Positions 1-7,682 of a stretch of 31,524 nucleotides of DNA are shown here, piece after piece (the stretch's first letter is position 1; every line of letters starts with the position of its first letter). Location: positions 1 through 31,524 of the forward strand of contig JAZRTK010000008.1 in assembly GCA_045651985.1 (NCBI GenBank). Reading direction: 5' to 3'. The notes under the pieces were generated by a model that was not told where the DNA came from, searched no databases, and saw only the letters and a program-made list of their open reading frames with translations. This stretch comes from SIG710 sp045651985 (GTDB lineage: Bacteria; Bacillota; Clostridia; Oscillospirales; CAG-272). The position numbers were made by a program, and so were the translations under genes.

Positions 1-254
1 CCTGGGGTGTCGATGAGGTTCAATGTGTACTGCTCACCGTTCTTGTCTGTATAATCGAGCTTTACCGCACGGGATTTGATGGTGATTCCGCGCTCACGCT
101 CAAGATCCATGTTGTCAAGGATCTGGTCCTCCATCTCACGCTTGGAGACGGCGTTGGTGTATTCCAGAATTCTGTCTGCCAGGGTGGACTTGCCGTGATC
201 TATATGTGCAATTATCGAAAAATTGCGAATATGCTTTTGCTTTTCGCTCTGCAT
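1..254 (-). CDS. lepA: Elongation factor 4 (LepA), N-terminal part, cut by window edge
   Basis: Ribosome-associated GTPase of the EF-G-like family that acts on stalled or mis-translocated ribosomes in the cytoplasm. Only about 84 N-terminal residues are present; the rest lies beyond the left edge. The P-loop AHIDHGKSTLADR (about residues 16-28), the switch-I stretch MDLERERGITIKSRAVKL and the start of switch II (LIDTPG) are visible. This wording is typical of LepA rather than TypA or EF-G. The start at 254 is preceded by GGGAGAG seven bases upstream. A good sigma-A promoter lies at 289-317, so the gene probably begins its own transcript. Confidence 0.93.
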   Translation of the reverse strand, partial: MQSEKQKHIRNFSIIAHIDHGKSTLADRILEYTNAVSKREMEDQILDNMDLERERGITIKSRAVKLDYTDKNGEQYTLNLIDTP

Positions 255-288
255 TGAACACTCTCCCATAGTATAGTTTTACACGTAT

Positions 289-317
289 ATTATATAACAA
301 AACCGTCCTTTATGCAA
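289..317 (-). promoter_or_regulatory. Sigma-A promoter of lepA
   Basis: Read on the minus strand: -35 TTGCAT (317-312), 17-bp spacer, -10 TATAAT (294-289). The predicted start lies about 28 bases before the lepA ATG. Confidence 0.65.
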
Positions 318-352
318 GGGGGTTTTTGAAAAAAGAGCGCGGTCTCGCAAAA

Positions 353-376
353 TAAAAACCCACCTGCAGGTGGCTT
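353..376 (-). terminator. Rho-independent terminator after the zinc-ribbon gene
   Basis: Perfect palindrome CCACCTGCAGGTGG (360-373). On the minus strand it is followed by a GTTTTTATTTT tail. It lies 14 bases past the stop of the zinc-ribbon gene and before the lepA promoter. Confidence 0.75.
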
Positions 377-386
377 TTTATTTTCA

Positions 387-1043
387 TTATTCCAAATGCA
401 AACTGTCGGCGTTCAAAAACGCGTTTGCCGCCAGCAGGCTGTCGGTGGGGATAGTTTGGGACGCGCCGCATTTGGTGCACGTAACCTTGATTCCAAAGTC
501 CAGCACTTCTGCCTCGTATTCTCCGTGACCGTCCTCGCAACGGCAGAAGATCTTCCCCTCCTCCTCCAGATCGCGGATAACGAACATGATAATATCGTAT
601 ATCTGCGGGTCGGGAAGAAGTTCGCTATCGTCTGCGGCGTGGATCGCCTCAAATCCCCCCTCGATACCGCTCTTTTCAAGCATATCAAGAAGCTCAAGCT
701 CAGTCTTGGACATTTCCGCCTTCACGTAGTCAGCGTCGCCGATAAAGCAGATGTTCACCCCCGAATAAGGGCAAGGAAGCAGGAAAATATCCCGATTAAA
801 AAACACCGACTGTGTCAGGCTGAAATTATGCGGCTTGGGGCAAAGCATGCAGGGCACGCTCAGACGTATCTTTTTATCGGTACCGTGCTTTTCCATTACG
901 ATCTGAAGCTCGCTCTTGCCGCACTCACATTTGAGTTTTATCATATCCGCACCTATCACAAACGGATTCACGGCGCTCATGACACCGCCGCCGCAATGGG
1001 GACAGCGATAAGCAACCGTCGTGCTTTTAGGTTCAATTACCAC
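387..1043 (-). CDS. Conserved zinc-ribbon protein of unknown function
   Basis: I do not recognise a named family. From the chosen start the protein has 218 residues. The N-terminal knuckle CPHC is at residues 14-17, with CEC at about 39-41, a CMLC pair near residue 65, and CRC plus CTKC pairs near the C-terminus, so two metal-binding ribbons flank an acidic helical middle. There is no signal peptide or membrane segment, so it is probably cytoplasmic. Start choice: the frame opens upstream at an ATG (1070), but a strong AAAGGGAGGT sits inside codons 4-7 of that longer version. The real start is therefore likely the GTG at 1043 (8 bases after GGAGG) or the adjacent TTG at 1046. It is separated from the foldase gene upstream by a hairpin. 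Confidence 0.7.
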   Translation of the reverse strand: MVIEPKSTTVAYRCPHCGGGVMSAVNPFVIGADMIKLKCECGKSELQIVMEKHGTDKKIRLSVPCMLCPKPHNFSLTQSVFFNRDIFLLPCPYSGVNICFIGDADYVKAEMSKTELELLDMLEKSGIEGGFEAIHAADDSELLPDPQIYDIIMFVIRDLEEEGKIFCRCEDGHGEYEAEVLDFGIKVTCTKCGASQTIPTDSLLAANAFLNADSLHLE

Positions 1044-1108
1044 CAAGGATACCTCCCTTTTTTCTATCATTTTATGGATTCTGCTGTCTGCGTGTTACAG
1101 ATTTTATT

Positions 1109-1134
1109 GGGGAGCACTTCAAAAAGTGCTCCCC
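1109..1134 (-). terminator. Hairpin downstream of the PrsA-like gene
   Basis: An 11-bp perfect stem (GGGGAGCACTT / AAGTGCTCCCC) closes a 4-base loop. The minus-strand tail (AATAAAATCTG) is poor in T, so this may be a weak terminator or a 3'-end stabiliser rather than a full stop. Confidence 0.55.
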
Positions 1135-1153
1135 AAAGTGCTTTAAGTATATT

Positions 1154-2740
1154 TTAGCAGTTGATAGCCTTTGCTGCCTTGGCGCTGTACTCAACCTTGT
1201 GAGCAGCCTTGAACTCCTCGTACTTGTCCTCTGCGGTCTTGTTGAACAGACCGTTGAAGCAATCTACGTACCAAGCGGCATCGCCGTCACCAACAAAGTA
1301 CATAATGTGCTGACCGTACTCTGTCTCAACGATATCAACGTCGCCGACCTTGCGGGACTCGTCGTAGATCCAGTTTTCAAAGGGCTCTACCATATCGCCC
1401 TTCTTTACGTTGTCATAGAATACGTTGGAATCCTCTGTGTTCTTGTTGCCAAGCTCCTCGAAGCTTTCCTTTGTTCTGTCGCCTGTGTTGTACTCGGAAA
1501 GGATCTTCTGAGCAGCCTCAAGAGCCTTCTCCTGGGAGCCGTGAGTATCCTTCTTGAACAGGATATGACCTACGTTCTTTGTAATAGTCTCATCGCGTTC
1601 AGCGTCGCCGAGAACGAGGTAAACGGTAACAGTGTAGTCGTGAGACTTAACTGTGTCAGCCTCCTCGCCTGTTCCTTTATTCTCCTTGTTTTCATCAAAG
1701 ACCTTTGCATCGCCCGCAACACGCAGGAATGTGCCGTCCTTTGTTTCGAAGAACCACTCCTTGACGTCACCCGAAACGTCGCCACTTGTAACAGTGGACT
1801 CAACGATGTCGTCAAGAGGAGACTTCTCTTCCTCTTTCTTTTCATCGTCCTTTTCCTCGGTTGTGTCCTCGGTTGTATCCTCGGTTGTATCCTCAGTCTT
1901 GTCTGCGTCCTCAACCGTTATGTTCTTGATCTCAGCAAGGATAGACTTGAATTCGTCGGCAGTCTTTGCCTCTGTGAGTCTTGTGAGCGCATTCTTGAGC
2001 GCTTCCTTTGCTGCTGCAATATCCTCATCTGACTTGCCTGCGGTCTCAATTGTGAGCTTCTCGGAGTAAGAAATAGCATCAAACTGTGTGTGATCAGCCT
2101 TGTTCTCCTCGTAGAAGCTGTTTACGCCTTCCTCTGTGATGTCTGCCTTAATATCCTCTGCAACCTTTGCGCTGTACTGCTCTGCAAGAGTAGAAATAGC
2201 AAGGAAATCGCGGATATCCTTTGCCTTTACGCCCTGACCGTAGTTAGAAGCGATGTAAGCCTCGGTAGATGTACCGTAGTAGCTCGCCATAAGATCAAAG
2301 GAGTCGATAACAGAGTCAACGCTGTTCTGCTCTTCCTCAGTCAGCTCAAAGCCCGCAGCCTTTGCAGCCTCAGCATAAACGAGCATCTGCTCAACTGTTG
2401 TCTTTGCCTGCTCGGTGAAATAGTCGAGCCAAGTCTTGGTCTCGTCGTACTGCTGTGCGGAAAGCTTCTTGGTCGTGTCGATGCCAACGTAGTCAAGCAG
2501 ACCGTACTCCTCGTACGTTGTAAGATAATTATTGTAAGAGGTCATTACCGCATACTGCATCATTGCGCCGTTAATTTCATAATTATCGGACTTTACAACG
2601 ATCTTGGAACGGAGACCTACTCCGGACTTTTCACAGGACTGGAATGCAAAAAGTGCAATTCCGCCCACGATGATAAGTACCAGGACGATAGTCATTATCG
2701 TGGAAAACAGGTCCACTTTCTTTTTTGTCTTTGTAGCCAT
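1154..2740 (-). CDS. Membrane-anchored parvulin-type peptidyl-prolyl isomerase (PrsA-like foldase)
   Basis: Extracytoplasmic foldase expected to catalyse prolyl isomerisation on exported proteins. Of 528 residues, a lysine-rich start is followed by one membrane segment at about 12-34, a SurA/PrsA-like helical region (about 45-270), a very acidic Thr/Glu/Asp/Lys insert (about 278-308) and a PPIC rotamase domain (about 385-485, with VGHILFKK near its start and EYGQHIMYFV near its end). The insert is encoded by 12-bp tandem repeats. A canonical lipobox is not obvious: the segment ends in FAFQSC, so the anchor is more likely an uncleaved helix, although acylation at that Cys is possible. The protein ends in Cys. 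The poorly conserved N-terminal half is normal for the family. Confidence 0.82.
   Translation of the reverse strand: MATKTKKKVDLFSTIMTIVLVLIIVGGIALFAFQSCEKSGVGLRSKIVVKSDNYEINGAMMQYAVMTSYNNYLTTYEEYGLLDYVGIDTTKKLSAQQYDETKTWLDYFTEQAKTTVEQMLVYAEAAKAAGFELTEEEQNSVDSVIDSFDLMASYYGTSTEAYIASNYGQGVKAKDIRDFLAISTLAEQYSAKVAEDIKADITEEGVNSFYEENKADHTQFDAISYSEKLTIETAGKSDEDIAAAKEALKNALTRLTEAKTADEFKSILAEIKNITVEDADKTEDTTEDTTEDTTEEKDDEKKEEEKSPLDDIVESTVTSGDVSGDVKEWFFETKDGTFLRVAGDAKVFDENKENKGTGEEADTVKSHDYTVTVYLVLGDAERDETITKNVGHILFKKDTHGSQEKALEAAQKILSEYNTGDRTKESFEELGNKNTEDSNVFYDNVKKGDMVEPFENWIYDESRKVGDVDIVETEYGQHIMYFVGDGDAAWYVDCFNGLFNKTAEDKYEEFKAAHKVEYSAKAAKAINC
1854..1901 (-). repeat. Four 12-bp tandem repeats inside the foldase gene
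   Basis: On the plus strand the unit tcctcggttgt(g/a) occurs three times from 1854, with a diverged fourth copy at 1890-1901. It encodes repeated Thr-Glu-Asp-Thr. The unit is a multiple of three, so copy-number change would keep the reading frame. Confidence 0.85.
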
Positions 2741-2800
2741 TTTAGGGTACCGCCTTAATTTTAATTTTCTTGATGTCCTATGCGAGGATATATCTTATAT

Positions 2801-2806
2801 ATTATA
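2801..2806 (-). promoter_or_regulatory. Probable -10 box for the PrsA-like gene
   Basis: TATAAT on the minus strand, about 60 bases before the ATG. The hexamer 17 bases upstream (ATGAAA) is a poor -35 box, so the promoter is weak or needs another factor. Confidence 0.4.
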
Positions 2807-2835
2807 CCTTTTACTCATGATTATTTCATGAAGGG

Positions 2836-2888
2836 TTTTTGAACACACGCTGAATTTTTTCTTATTTTCTACACAGTGTGTTCAAAAA
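2836..2888 (-). repeat. 13-bp inverted repeat directly after the RNase J stop
   Basis: TTTTTGAACACAC (2836-2848) and GTGTGTTCAAAAA (2876-2888) are perfect reverse complements separated by 27 bases. The right arm abuts the RNase J stop codon. It may fold as a 3' hairpin, but the long AT-rich loop and the A-rich minus-strand tail are unlike a standard terminator. Confidence 0.6.
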
Positions 2889-4562
2889 TTATACATTCAT
2901 TATAATGGGAAGCACCATAGGCTTGCGCTTGGTTTTGGAGTAAAGGTATTTTGAAAGATCGTCCTTGACTTTGGTTTTAAGATGCATTCTGTCGTAGTGC
3001 TTTGCGTTGAGACTGTCGCAGATAGAGCTTACAGCCACCTCCTTTATCTCGTCCATAAGCGCCTCGGACTCGCGGACGTAAACGAAACCGCGGGATACGA
3101 TATCGGGTCCCGAGATAATGTATCTGTCGCTTTCGTCGATGGTAGCGACCACCACGATAAGACCGTCCTGCGACAGATGTCTGCGGTCGCGCAAAACGAT
3201 GTTTCCCACGTCGCCTACGCCAAATCCATCGACCAGCACCTTGCCCGCAGGAACAGTACCTGCCCATCTTGCTCCCTTTGCATCGATCTCAAGCACCTTG
3301 CCGATCTCAGAGACAAAGATGTTGTTTGCGGGAATTCCCATAGCCTTTGCCAGTTCACAGTTGGCAGACAGATGTCTATACTCTCCGTGAATAGGCAGAA
3401 AATACTTGGGTCTCGTCAAGCCCTGCATGAGCTTCAGCTCCTCCTGGCATGCGTGTCCCGAAACGTGGACCTCAACCACTGCGTCGTGAAGAACGCTGAT
3501 GCCGTTCTTTGTCAGCTCGTTGATAATTTTTCCGATGAGCTTTTCGTTTCCGGGGATCGCGCTGGAGGACAGAATAACCAAGTCCTGCGCACCCAGCTTC
3601 ACCTTGTCGTGATCGGAGAATGCCATTCTGTAAAGCGCGGACATAGGCTCGCCCTGGCTTCCCGTAGTAATAAGCGTTATCTCCTCGGGCTTATATCGCT
3701 TCAGCTCTCCGATGTCAATAAGCAATCCCTTGGGAACGTTCATATAACCGAGCTCGGTAGCCGCACCCACGATGTTTAGCATACTGCGTCCCGTGATTGC
3801 AACCTTGCGTCCGTGCGCGGCGGAAATGTCTATTATCTGCTGAACACGGTGTACGTTTGAGGAAAAGGTTGCGATAACGAGCCTCTTGTCGCGGTTGGTC
3901 GAGAAGACGTAATCCAGCGACTCACCCACTTTCTTCTCGGAGGGAGTCATGCCGGGGCGCTCTGCGTTTGTTGACTCGCACATAAGAGCAAGAACGCCCT
4001 TTTTGCCAAGCTCACCCAGACGGGTCAGGTTCATCATGTCCCCGTCTATAGGCGTCAGGTCCAGCTTGAAATCGCCTGTGTGCAAGAGCACACCGAGCGG
4101 CGTATTTATTGCAAGACAGCAAGCATCGGCAATAGAGTGGTTGACGTGAATGAACTCAACACTCATCCGACCTGCCTTTATGGTGTCACCCGCCTTGACC
4201 GTTCTAAGATCGGGATTCTGTGGAAGTCGGAATTCCTCCAGCTTGTTTTTAATGATGCCCAAGGTCAGCTTGGTGCCAAAAATAGGGGGATTTATGCTTC
4301 TGAACATATAGGGGATAGCTCCTATGTGATCCTCGTGACCGTGGGTCAGAAAAACGCCCCTTATTCTGTCAGCGTTCTTTTCAAGATAGGTCATGTCGGG
4401 AATGACCAGATCGATACCCAGCATATCCTCGTCGGGGAAACCCAGACCGCAGTCAACTACGATCATGTCCTCCTCGTATTCAATGACGGTCATGTTCTTT
4501 CCTATCTCACACAGACCGCCAAGAGGTATGATTTTAATTTTGCCCGTAGGCTTTTTTGCCAT
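2889..4562 (-). CDS. rnjA: Ribonuclease J
   Basis: Zinc-dependent endo- and 5'-3' exoribonuclease of the metallo-beta-lactamase/beta-CASP family, central to RNA maturation and decay in Gram-positive bacteria. At 557 residues it has the usual family length. Visible features are the opening IIPLGGLCEIGKNM, the metal motif HGHEDH at residues 74-79, HTGDFKLD, the beta-CASP core and the late PIHGEYRHL and HVSGHA motifs. The gene is alone in its unit: a promoter at 4746-4774 implies an unusually long leader of about 175 bases. The ribosome binding site (AAAGGA) lies rather far upstream of the ATG. RNase J1 versus J2 cannot be decided without a tree, so the symbol is provisional. Confidence 0.95.
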   Translation of the reverse strand: MAKKPTGKIKIIPLGGLCEIGKNMTVIEYEEDMIVVDCGLGFPDEDMLGIDLVIPDMTYLEKNADRIRGVFLTHGHEDHIGAIPYMFRSINPPIFGTKLTLGIIKNKLEEFRLPQNPDLRTVKAGDTIKAGRMSVEFIHVNHSIADACCLAINTPLGVLLHTGDFKLDLTPIDGDMMNLTRLGELGKKGVLALMCESTNAERPGMTPSEKKVGESLDYVFSTNRDKRLVIATFSSNVHRVQQIIDISAAHGRKVAITGRSMLNIVGAATELGYMNVPKGLLIDIGELKRYKPEEITLITTGSQGEPMSALYRMAFSDHDKVKLGAQDLVILSSSAIPGNEKLIGKIINELTKNGISVLHDAVVEVHVSGHACQEELKLMQGLTRPKYFLPIHGEYRHLSANCELAKAMGIPANNIFVSEIGKVLEIDAKGARWAGTVPAGKVLVDGFGVGDVGNIVLRDRRHLSQDGLIVVVATIDESDRYIISGPDIVSRGFVYVRESEALMDEIKEVAVSSICDSLNAKHYDRMHLKTKVKDDLSKYLYSKTKRKPMVLPIIMNV

Positions 4563-4745
4563 AGATTCTGTAATTTCCTTTCCGATGCAACAGCATCTCT
4601 AATACAATATGTAAATAAGCACGAAAAAAGTAACCTTTGCACACTCGCCACACGCTCCGACGAGGGGACTAAAGGTCAAAAGTTCAATTTGAAAGCACGC
4701 CTGAAACGGCGCAAACGGTCAAGCGGGATAAACCCATCGTTAAAT

Positions 4746-4774
4746 ATCATACCATATTTTTGCGATTTTGTCAA
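4746..4774 (-). promoter_or_regulatory. Sigma-A promoter of the RNase J gene
   Basis: Minus strand: -35 TTGACA (4774-4769), 17-bp spacer, -10 TATGAT (4751-4746). The -35 box overlaps the stop codon of the small membrane protein gene. The leader to the RNase J ATG is about 175 bases and contains a small GCGCC/GGCGT hairpin near 4698-4712. Confidence 0.7.
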
Positions 4775-5037
4775 GCAACAGCCACGGAGAGCAATACAAT
4801 CCCCGCGCCCGCGAAAAATCCCGCCGCAAAAAATATAAAACCTTTCACATGCGCGGGGATCCCTTTTTTCTTTTCGTGGCACGGCTTTGTTGCCTCCACT
4901 ATCCGATTTGCCTCGCAGAGCATTTCGGGAAGTTTTGTCTGAGAGGTGCACGTACGCAAAACAAAATACGCCTCCTCAAAAATGTCGCCTGACCTCCCCC
5001 TCAGGACCACCACCTGCTTCTGACAGCCTTTGAGCAT
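4771..5037 (-). CDS. Small single-pass membrane protein of unknown function
   Basis: An 88-residue protein that begins MLKGCQKQVVVLRG, has a helical middle (FEEAYFVLR, MLCEANRIVEA) and ends in one hydrophobic segment (about residues 67-88) with almost no tail. It would sit in the membrane with its N-terminal domain in the cytoplasm. From memory it resembles a small uncharacterised protein seen in many Clostridia; I cannot assign a function. Start choice: AAAGGGGG lies seven bases before the ATG at 5037, whereas the ATG at 5043 is only one base from it. No clear sigma-A promoter was seen upstream; two copies of CTCTTTGCAA (5073-5082 and 5119-5128) lie there. Confidence 0.65.
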   Translation of the reverse strand: MLKGCQKQVVVLRGRSGDIFEEAYFVLRTCTSQTKLPEMLCEANRIVEATKPCHEKKKGIPAHVKGFIFFAAGFFAGAGIVLLSVAVA

Positions 5038-5212
5038 TTTCATACCCCCTTTCCCTCTCGTAAATTTTCGACCTCTTTGCAACCAAATATTCGCCGACCC
5101 GGAAAAAGCGAAAAACGACTCTTTGCAAAAAAGTTCGTCACAATTCGACACAACATATCGTGCAAAGATAAAATTATTTTACAAAATATTGTGTTTTTAC
5201 TTCAAAAAACTC

Positions 5213-5241
5213 TTGACAACGACAGCAAAAAAAGATATAAT
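5213..5241 (+). promoter_or_regulatory. Perfect sigma-A promoter of abrB
   Basis: -35 TTGACA (5213-5218), 17-bp spacer, -10 TATAAT (5236-5241). Both boxes match consensus exactly, so the gene should be strongly transcribed unless repressed. The predicted start is about 50 bases before the abrB ATG. Confidence 0.85.
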
Positions 5242-5297
5242 TACCCCAATGGAAGAAATTTACAAATACACAAAATTTAGGAAGGAAGGTAAAGCAA

Positions 5298-5540
5298 ATG
5301 AAATCAACAGGAATCGTTCGAAAAGTAGACGAGCTGGGAAGAATAGTGCTTCCCATGGAGATCAGAAAGACCATGGACATAAAAGAAAAAGACGCTATTG
5401 AAATTTTCACCGACGAAGACAGAATAATTTTAAAGAAATACCAACCCTCCTGCATTTTCTGCGGAAATGCGGACGACGCGGTATTTTTTGGCGGCAAGCG
5501 CGTTTGCCACGCCTGCATCGACCAAATAAAGAACATATAA
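5298..5540 (+). CDS. abrB: AbrB-family transition-state regulator with C-terminal zinc knuckle
   Basis: DNA-binding regulator of the AbrB/SpoVT swapped-hairpin family; such proteins hold back stationary-phase genes in relatives. The 80 residues comprise an AbrB domain (about 1-47; GIVRKVDELGRIVLP is the family signature) and a short tail with two CxxC pairs (Cys52-Cys55 and Cys70-Cys73). The tail probably binds one zinc, unlike the C-terminal oligomerisation region of Bacillus AbrB. A good ribosome binding site (GGAAGG) precedes the ATG by about eight bases. Monocistronic, between a perfect promoter and a hairpin terminator. The true regulon cannot be read from this window. Confidence 0.9.
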   Translation: MKSTGIVRKVDELGRIVLPMEIRKTMDIKEKDAIEIFTDEDRIILKKYQPSCIFCGNADDAVFFGGKRVCHACIDQIKNI

Positions 5541-5544
5541 GAAT

Positions 5545-5577
5545 AGGGTGCAACTGACGTTGCACCCTGTTTTATTT
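5545..5577 (+). terminator. Rho-independent terminator of abrB
   Basis: A 10-bp perfect stem AGGGTGCAAC / GTTGCACCCT (5545-5554 and 5559-5568), TGAC loop, then GTTTTATTT. The T-tract overlaps the stop codon of the convergent htrA gene. Confidence 0.85.
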
Positions 5578-6798
5578 CACGAAGCCAAGCCTTGCCGTGA
5601 TCTCCATATACTCGCCGTCGCGGTATATCTTCAGCGTTACGCTGTCGTCCGCCGTCAGCTTGTCGATTTCATTCTTTACGTCCATAATGTCGTCAACGGC
5701 TTTTCCGTTGATGCCTACGATAATATCTCCCGAGCGCACGCCCTTTGCCTGCGCATCGTAGCCGTCGTGGACGGTGTCAACAAGAACGCCGTCAACGTCA
5801 TAGCCCGCCTTAGATGATACGGCCTTGCCCGTGATTCCCAGCACCGCCTTCCGAACTGCAACGGGCGTGGAATTGCGAACGACATCCTTGCCCGTGGTCT
5901 TTATCTCATCGAGCAGCTCCATAGCTCCATTTATGGGAATAGCAAAGCCCACGCCCGTATATCCGTCCTCAAGTCTGCTGACGTTGATCCCGATGACCTC
6001 GCCGCGGGAATTTACCAAAGGTCCGCCGCTGTTTCCGTGGTTCAGGTCTGCATTGGTCTGAATGAGGGTCATGGTCTTTTCCGCGAACCCGCCCGATCCT
6101 GTTATTTCGACCTTGCGGTCAAGCGCGGAAATGATTCCGTCGGTGACGGTAAATTTGTAATCCATTCCCGATGGATTTCCCACAGCAATAACGTAATCTC
6201 CCACCACCAGACTCTCCGAGTCTCCTATCTTTACGGGAGTAAGACCATCGGCTTTTATTTTGAGAAGTGCCAGATCGCTGAGCACGTCAACTCCCACGAT
6301 CTCGGCGTCGTACTCGTCGCCGCCAAACAAAGTGACCTTCACCACATTGGATTTTGATACGACGTGATTGTTTGTAGCAATATATCCGTCATGTGTGAGA
6401 ATAAATCCCGTGCCTGACGAGCCTGATTCACCCATGCTCTCAACCACGACCACCGAAGGCTTTACAGCTCCCGCGATCTCAGCAACAGACAGCATATCGC
6501 TGTCTGTTTCTCTGATGTAGACCACGTTTTCCTTTTCGATGACCTGGGTTATGTGAGTGTAGCTGTCAAGCAGGGCTACCGCTCCTATGCCCGCAAATCC
6601 AAGAGCAAAGACAAGCAAAGCACACAGCACGTATATCGCAGTCCCGCGGCGGCTTTCTCTCCTTTGCTTTTTCCTATTGTAGTCGTCCTGAGCACTGTAA
6701 TCCCAGTTGAATTTCACCTTCTCCTCTTTGGGAGTAACGGTTTCGGGCGCAGCCGCCCCGACACATTCTTGAATGTTTTCAAACTTATTTTCTTCCAT
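5572..6798 (-). CDS. htrA: HtrA/DegP-family serine protease with PDZ domain
   Basis: Membrane-anchored quality-control protease acting outside the membrane on misfolded exported proteins. From the chosen start it has 408 residues: a charged cytoplasmic N-terminus, a membrane segment at about 53-77, a trypsin-like domain with the triad His145 (NNHVV), Asp175 (SDLALL) and Ser257 (GNSGGP), and one C-terminal PDZ domain (about 318-400, with GVRSGDIIVGINGK). This is the normal domain order for Gram-positive HtrA. Start choice: AGAGGA lies about seven bases before the ATG at 6798; a TTG further up is less likely. It follows the response regulator gene by about 55 bases containing a hairpin, so the regulator may co-express or control it. 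Confidence 0.93.
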   Translation of the reverse strand: MEENKFENIQECVGAAAPETVTPKEEKVKFNWDYSAQDDYNRKKQRRESRRGTAIYVLCALLVFALGFAGIGAVALLDSYTHITQVIEKENVVYIRETDSDMLSVAEIAGAVKPSVVVVESMGESGSSGTGFILTHDGYIATNNHVVSKSNVVKVTLFGGDEYDAEIVGVDVLSDLALLKIKADGLTPVKIGDSESLVVGDYVIAVGNPSGMDYKFTVTDGIISALDRKVEITGSGGFAEKTMTLIQTNADLNHGNSGGPLVNSRGEVIGINVSRLEDGYTGVGFAIPINGAMELLDEIKTTGKDVVRNSTPVAVRKAVLGITGKAVSSKAGYDVDGVLVDTVHDGYDAQAKGVRSGDIIVGINGKAVDDIMDVKNEIDKLTADDSVTLKIYRDGEYMEITARLGFVK

Positions 6799-6816
6799 GC
6801 TTTTATCCTCTATAAG

Positions 6817-6849
6817 AAGTGCCAATGCAGAGCGTCCGCATCGGCACTT
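6817..6849 (-). terminator. Intercistronic hairpin between the response regulator and htrA genes
   Basis: Arms AAGTGCCAATGC (6817-6828) and GCATCGGCACTT (6838-6849) pair with one mismatch over a 9-base loop. No strong T-tract follows on the minus strand, so it may attenuate or be an mRNA-processing end rather than a full terminator. Confidence 0.5.
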
Positions 6850-6853
6850 TGTT

Positions 6854-7546
6854 TTATCCTAAAATCTCGAATTTGTAGCCAACGCCCCAAACAGTCTTGA
6901 GGATCCACTTGTTTGAAATGCCCTCAAGCTTTTCTCTAAGTCTCTTTACGTGAACGTCAACTGTTCTGGAGTCGCCCAGATAATCAAATCCCCAGACCTT
7001 ATCAAGCAGCTGATCGCGGGTAAATACGTGGTTGGAGTTTGACGCCAAAAAGTAGAGAAGCTCCAGTTCCTTTGGAGGAACGTCAACAGACTTTCCGCAG
7101 AGCTTCAGCTCATACTTTTGCAGACTGATCTCGATATTGTGGAATTTTACAACGTCATCATCGCTCTGGGTGCTGTGGGTGTTGCAACGGCGGAGCACAG
7201 CCTTGACTCTTGCAGAAAGCTCCTTTATGTTAAAGGGCTTGGTCACGAAATCGTCCGCGCCCAGCTCAAGTCCGAGCACCTTGTCGAACACCTCGTTCTT
7301 TGCGGTTACCATAATAATAGGCTTTGAGGACTGCTCTCTTATTTCGCGGCAGACCTGCCAGCCGTCCTTTTTGGGGAGCATAATGTCAAGCAGGACCAGA
7401 TCGGGCTCGTACATCTTGAAATATGTAAGTCCCTCCACACCGTCGGAAGCCACCTTGACGTCGTAGCCCTCGTTTTCAAGGTATATCTTTATAAGATCGC
7501 ATATATTGGGATCGTCATCAATAAGCAAAATCTTTGTGTCCATCAT
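6854..7546 (-). CDS. OmpR/PhoB-family response regulator without adjacent kinase
   Basis: Two-component regulator. Of 230 residues, the receiver domain (about 4-120) has the acidic pocket IDDDP, the phospho-acceptor Asp54 (LVLLDIMLP) and the conserved Lys in TKPF. The winged-helix DNA-binding domain (about 133-228) has SRTVDVHVKRLREKL and the final VWGVGYKF. WalR/ResD/PhoB-type proteins look like this. No histidine kinase gene lies on either side: upstream is the 379-bp divergent region before ychF, and downstream is htrA, which belongs to the Wal or CssRS regulon in some Gram-positives. GGAGG lies nine bases before the chosen ATG. An extended -10 promoter is at 7683-7710. Confidence 0.93.
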   Translation of the reverse strand: MMDTKILLIDDDPNICDLIKIYLENEGYDVKVASDGVEGLTYFKMYEPDLVLLDIMLPKKDGWQVCREIREQSSKPIIMVTAKNEVFDKVLGLELGADDFVTKPFNIKELSARVKAVLRRCNTHSTQSDDDVVKFHNIEISLQKYELKLCGKSVDVPPKELELLYFLASNSNHVFTRDQLLDKVWGFDYLGDSRTVDVHVKRLREKLEGISNKWILKTVWGVGYKFEILG

Positions 7547-7682
7547 AAGGCATGTCCTCCTTTTACTATCGCCTTGATTTTACATCAATTTCAGGAAAAT
7601 TAAGTGATTGAAATATGAATTTTTCTCGAATTTTCTTAAATGATTTATAAAATAGTGCGTTTTTCATAACATTGTGTTTAAT

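Noticed and set aside
2811..2830. TCATGA-N5-TCATGA repeat upstream of the foldase gene
   Set aside because: A six-base self-palindrome seen twice in AT-rich DNA; no further support for an operator.
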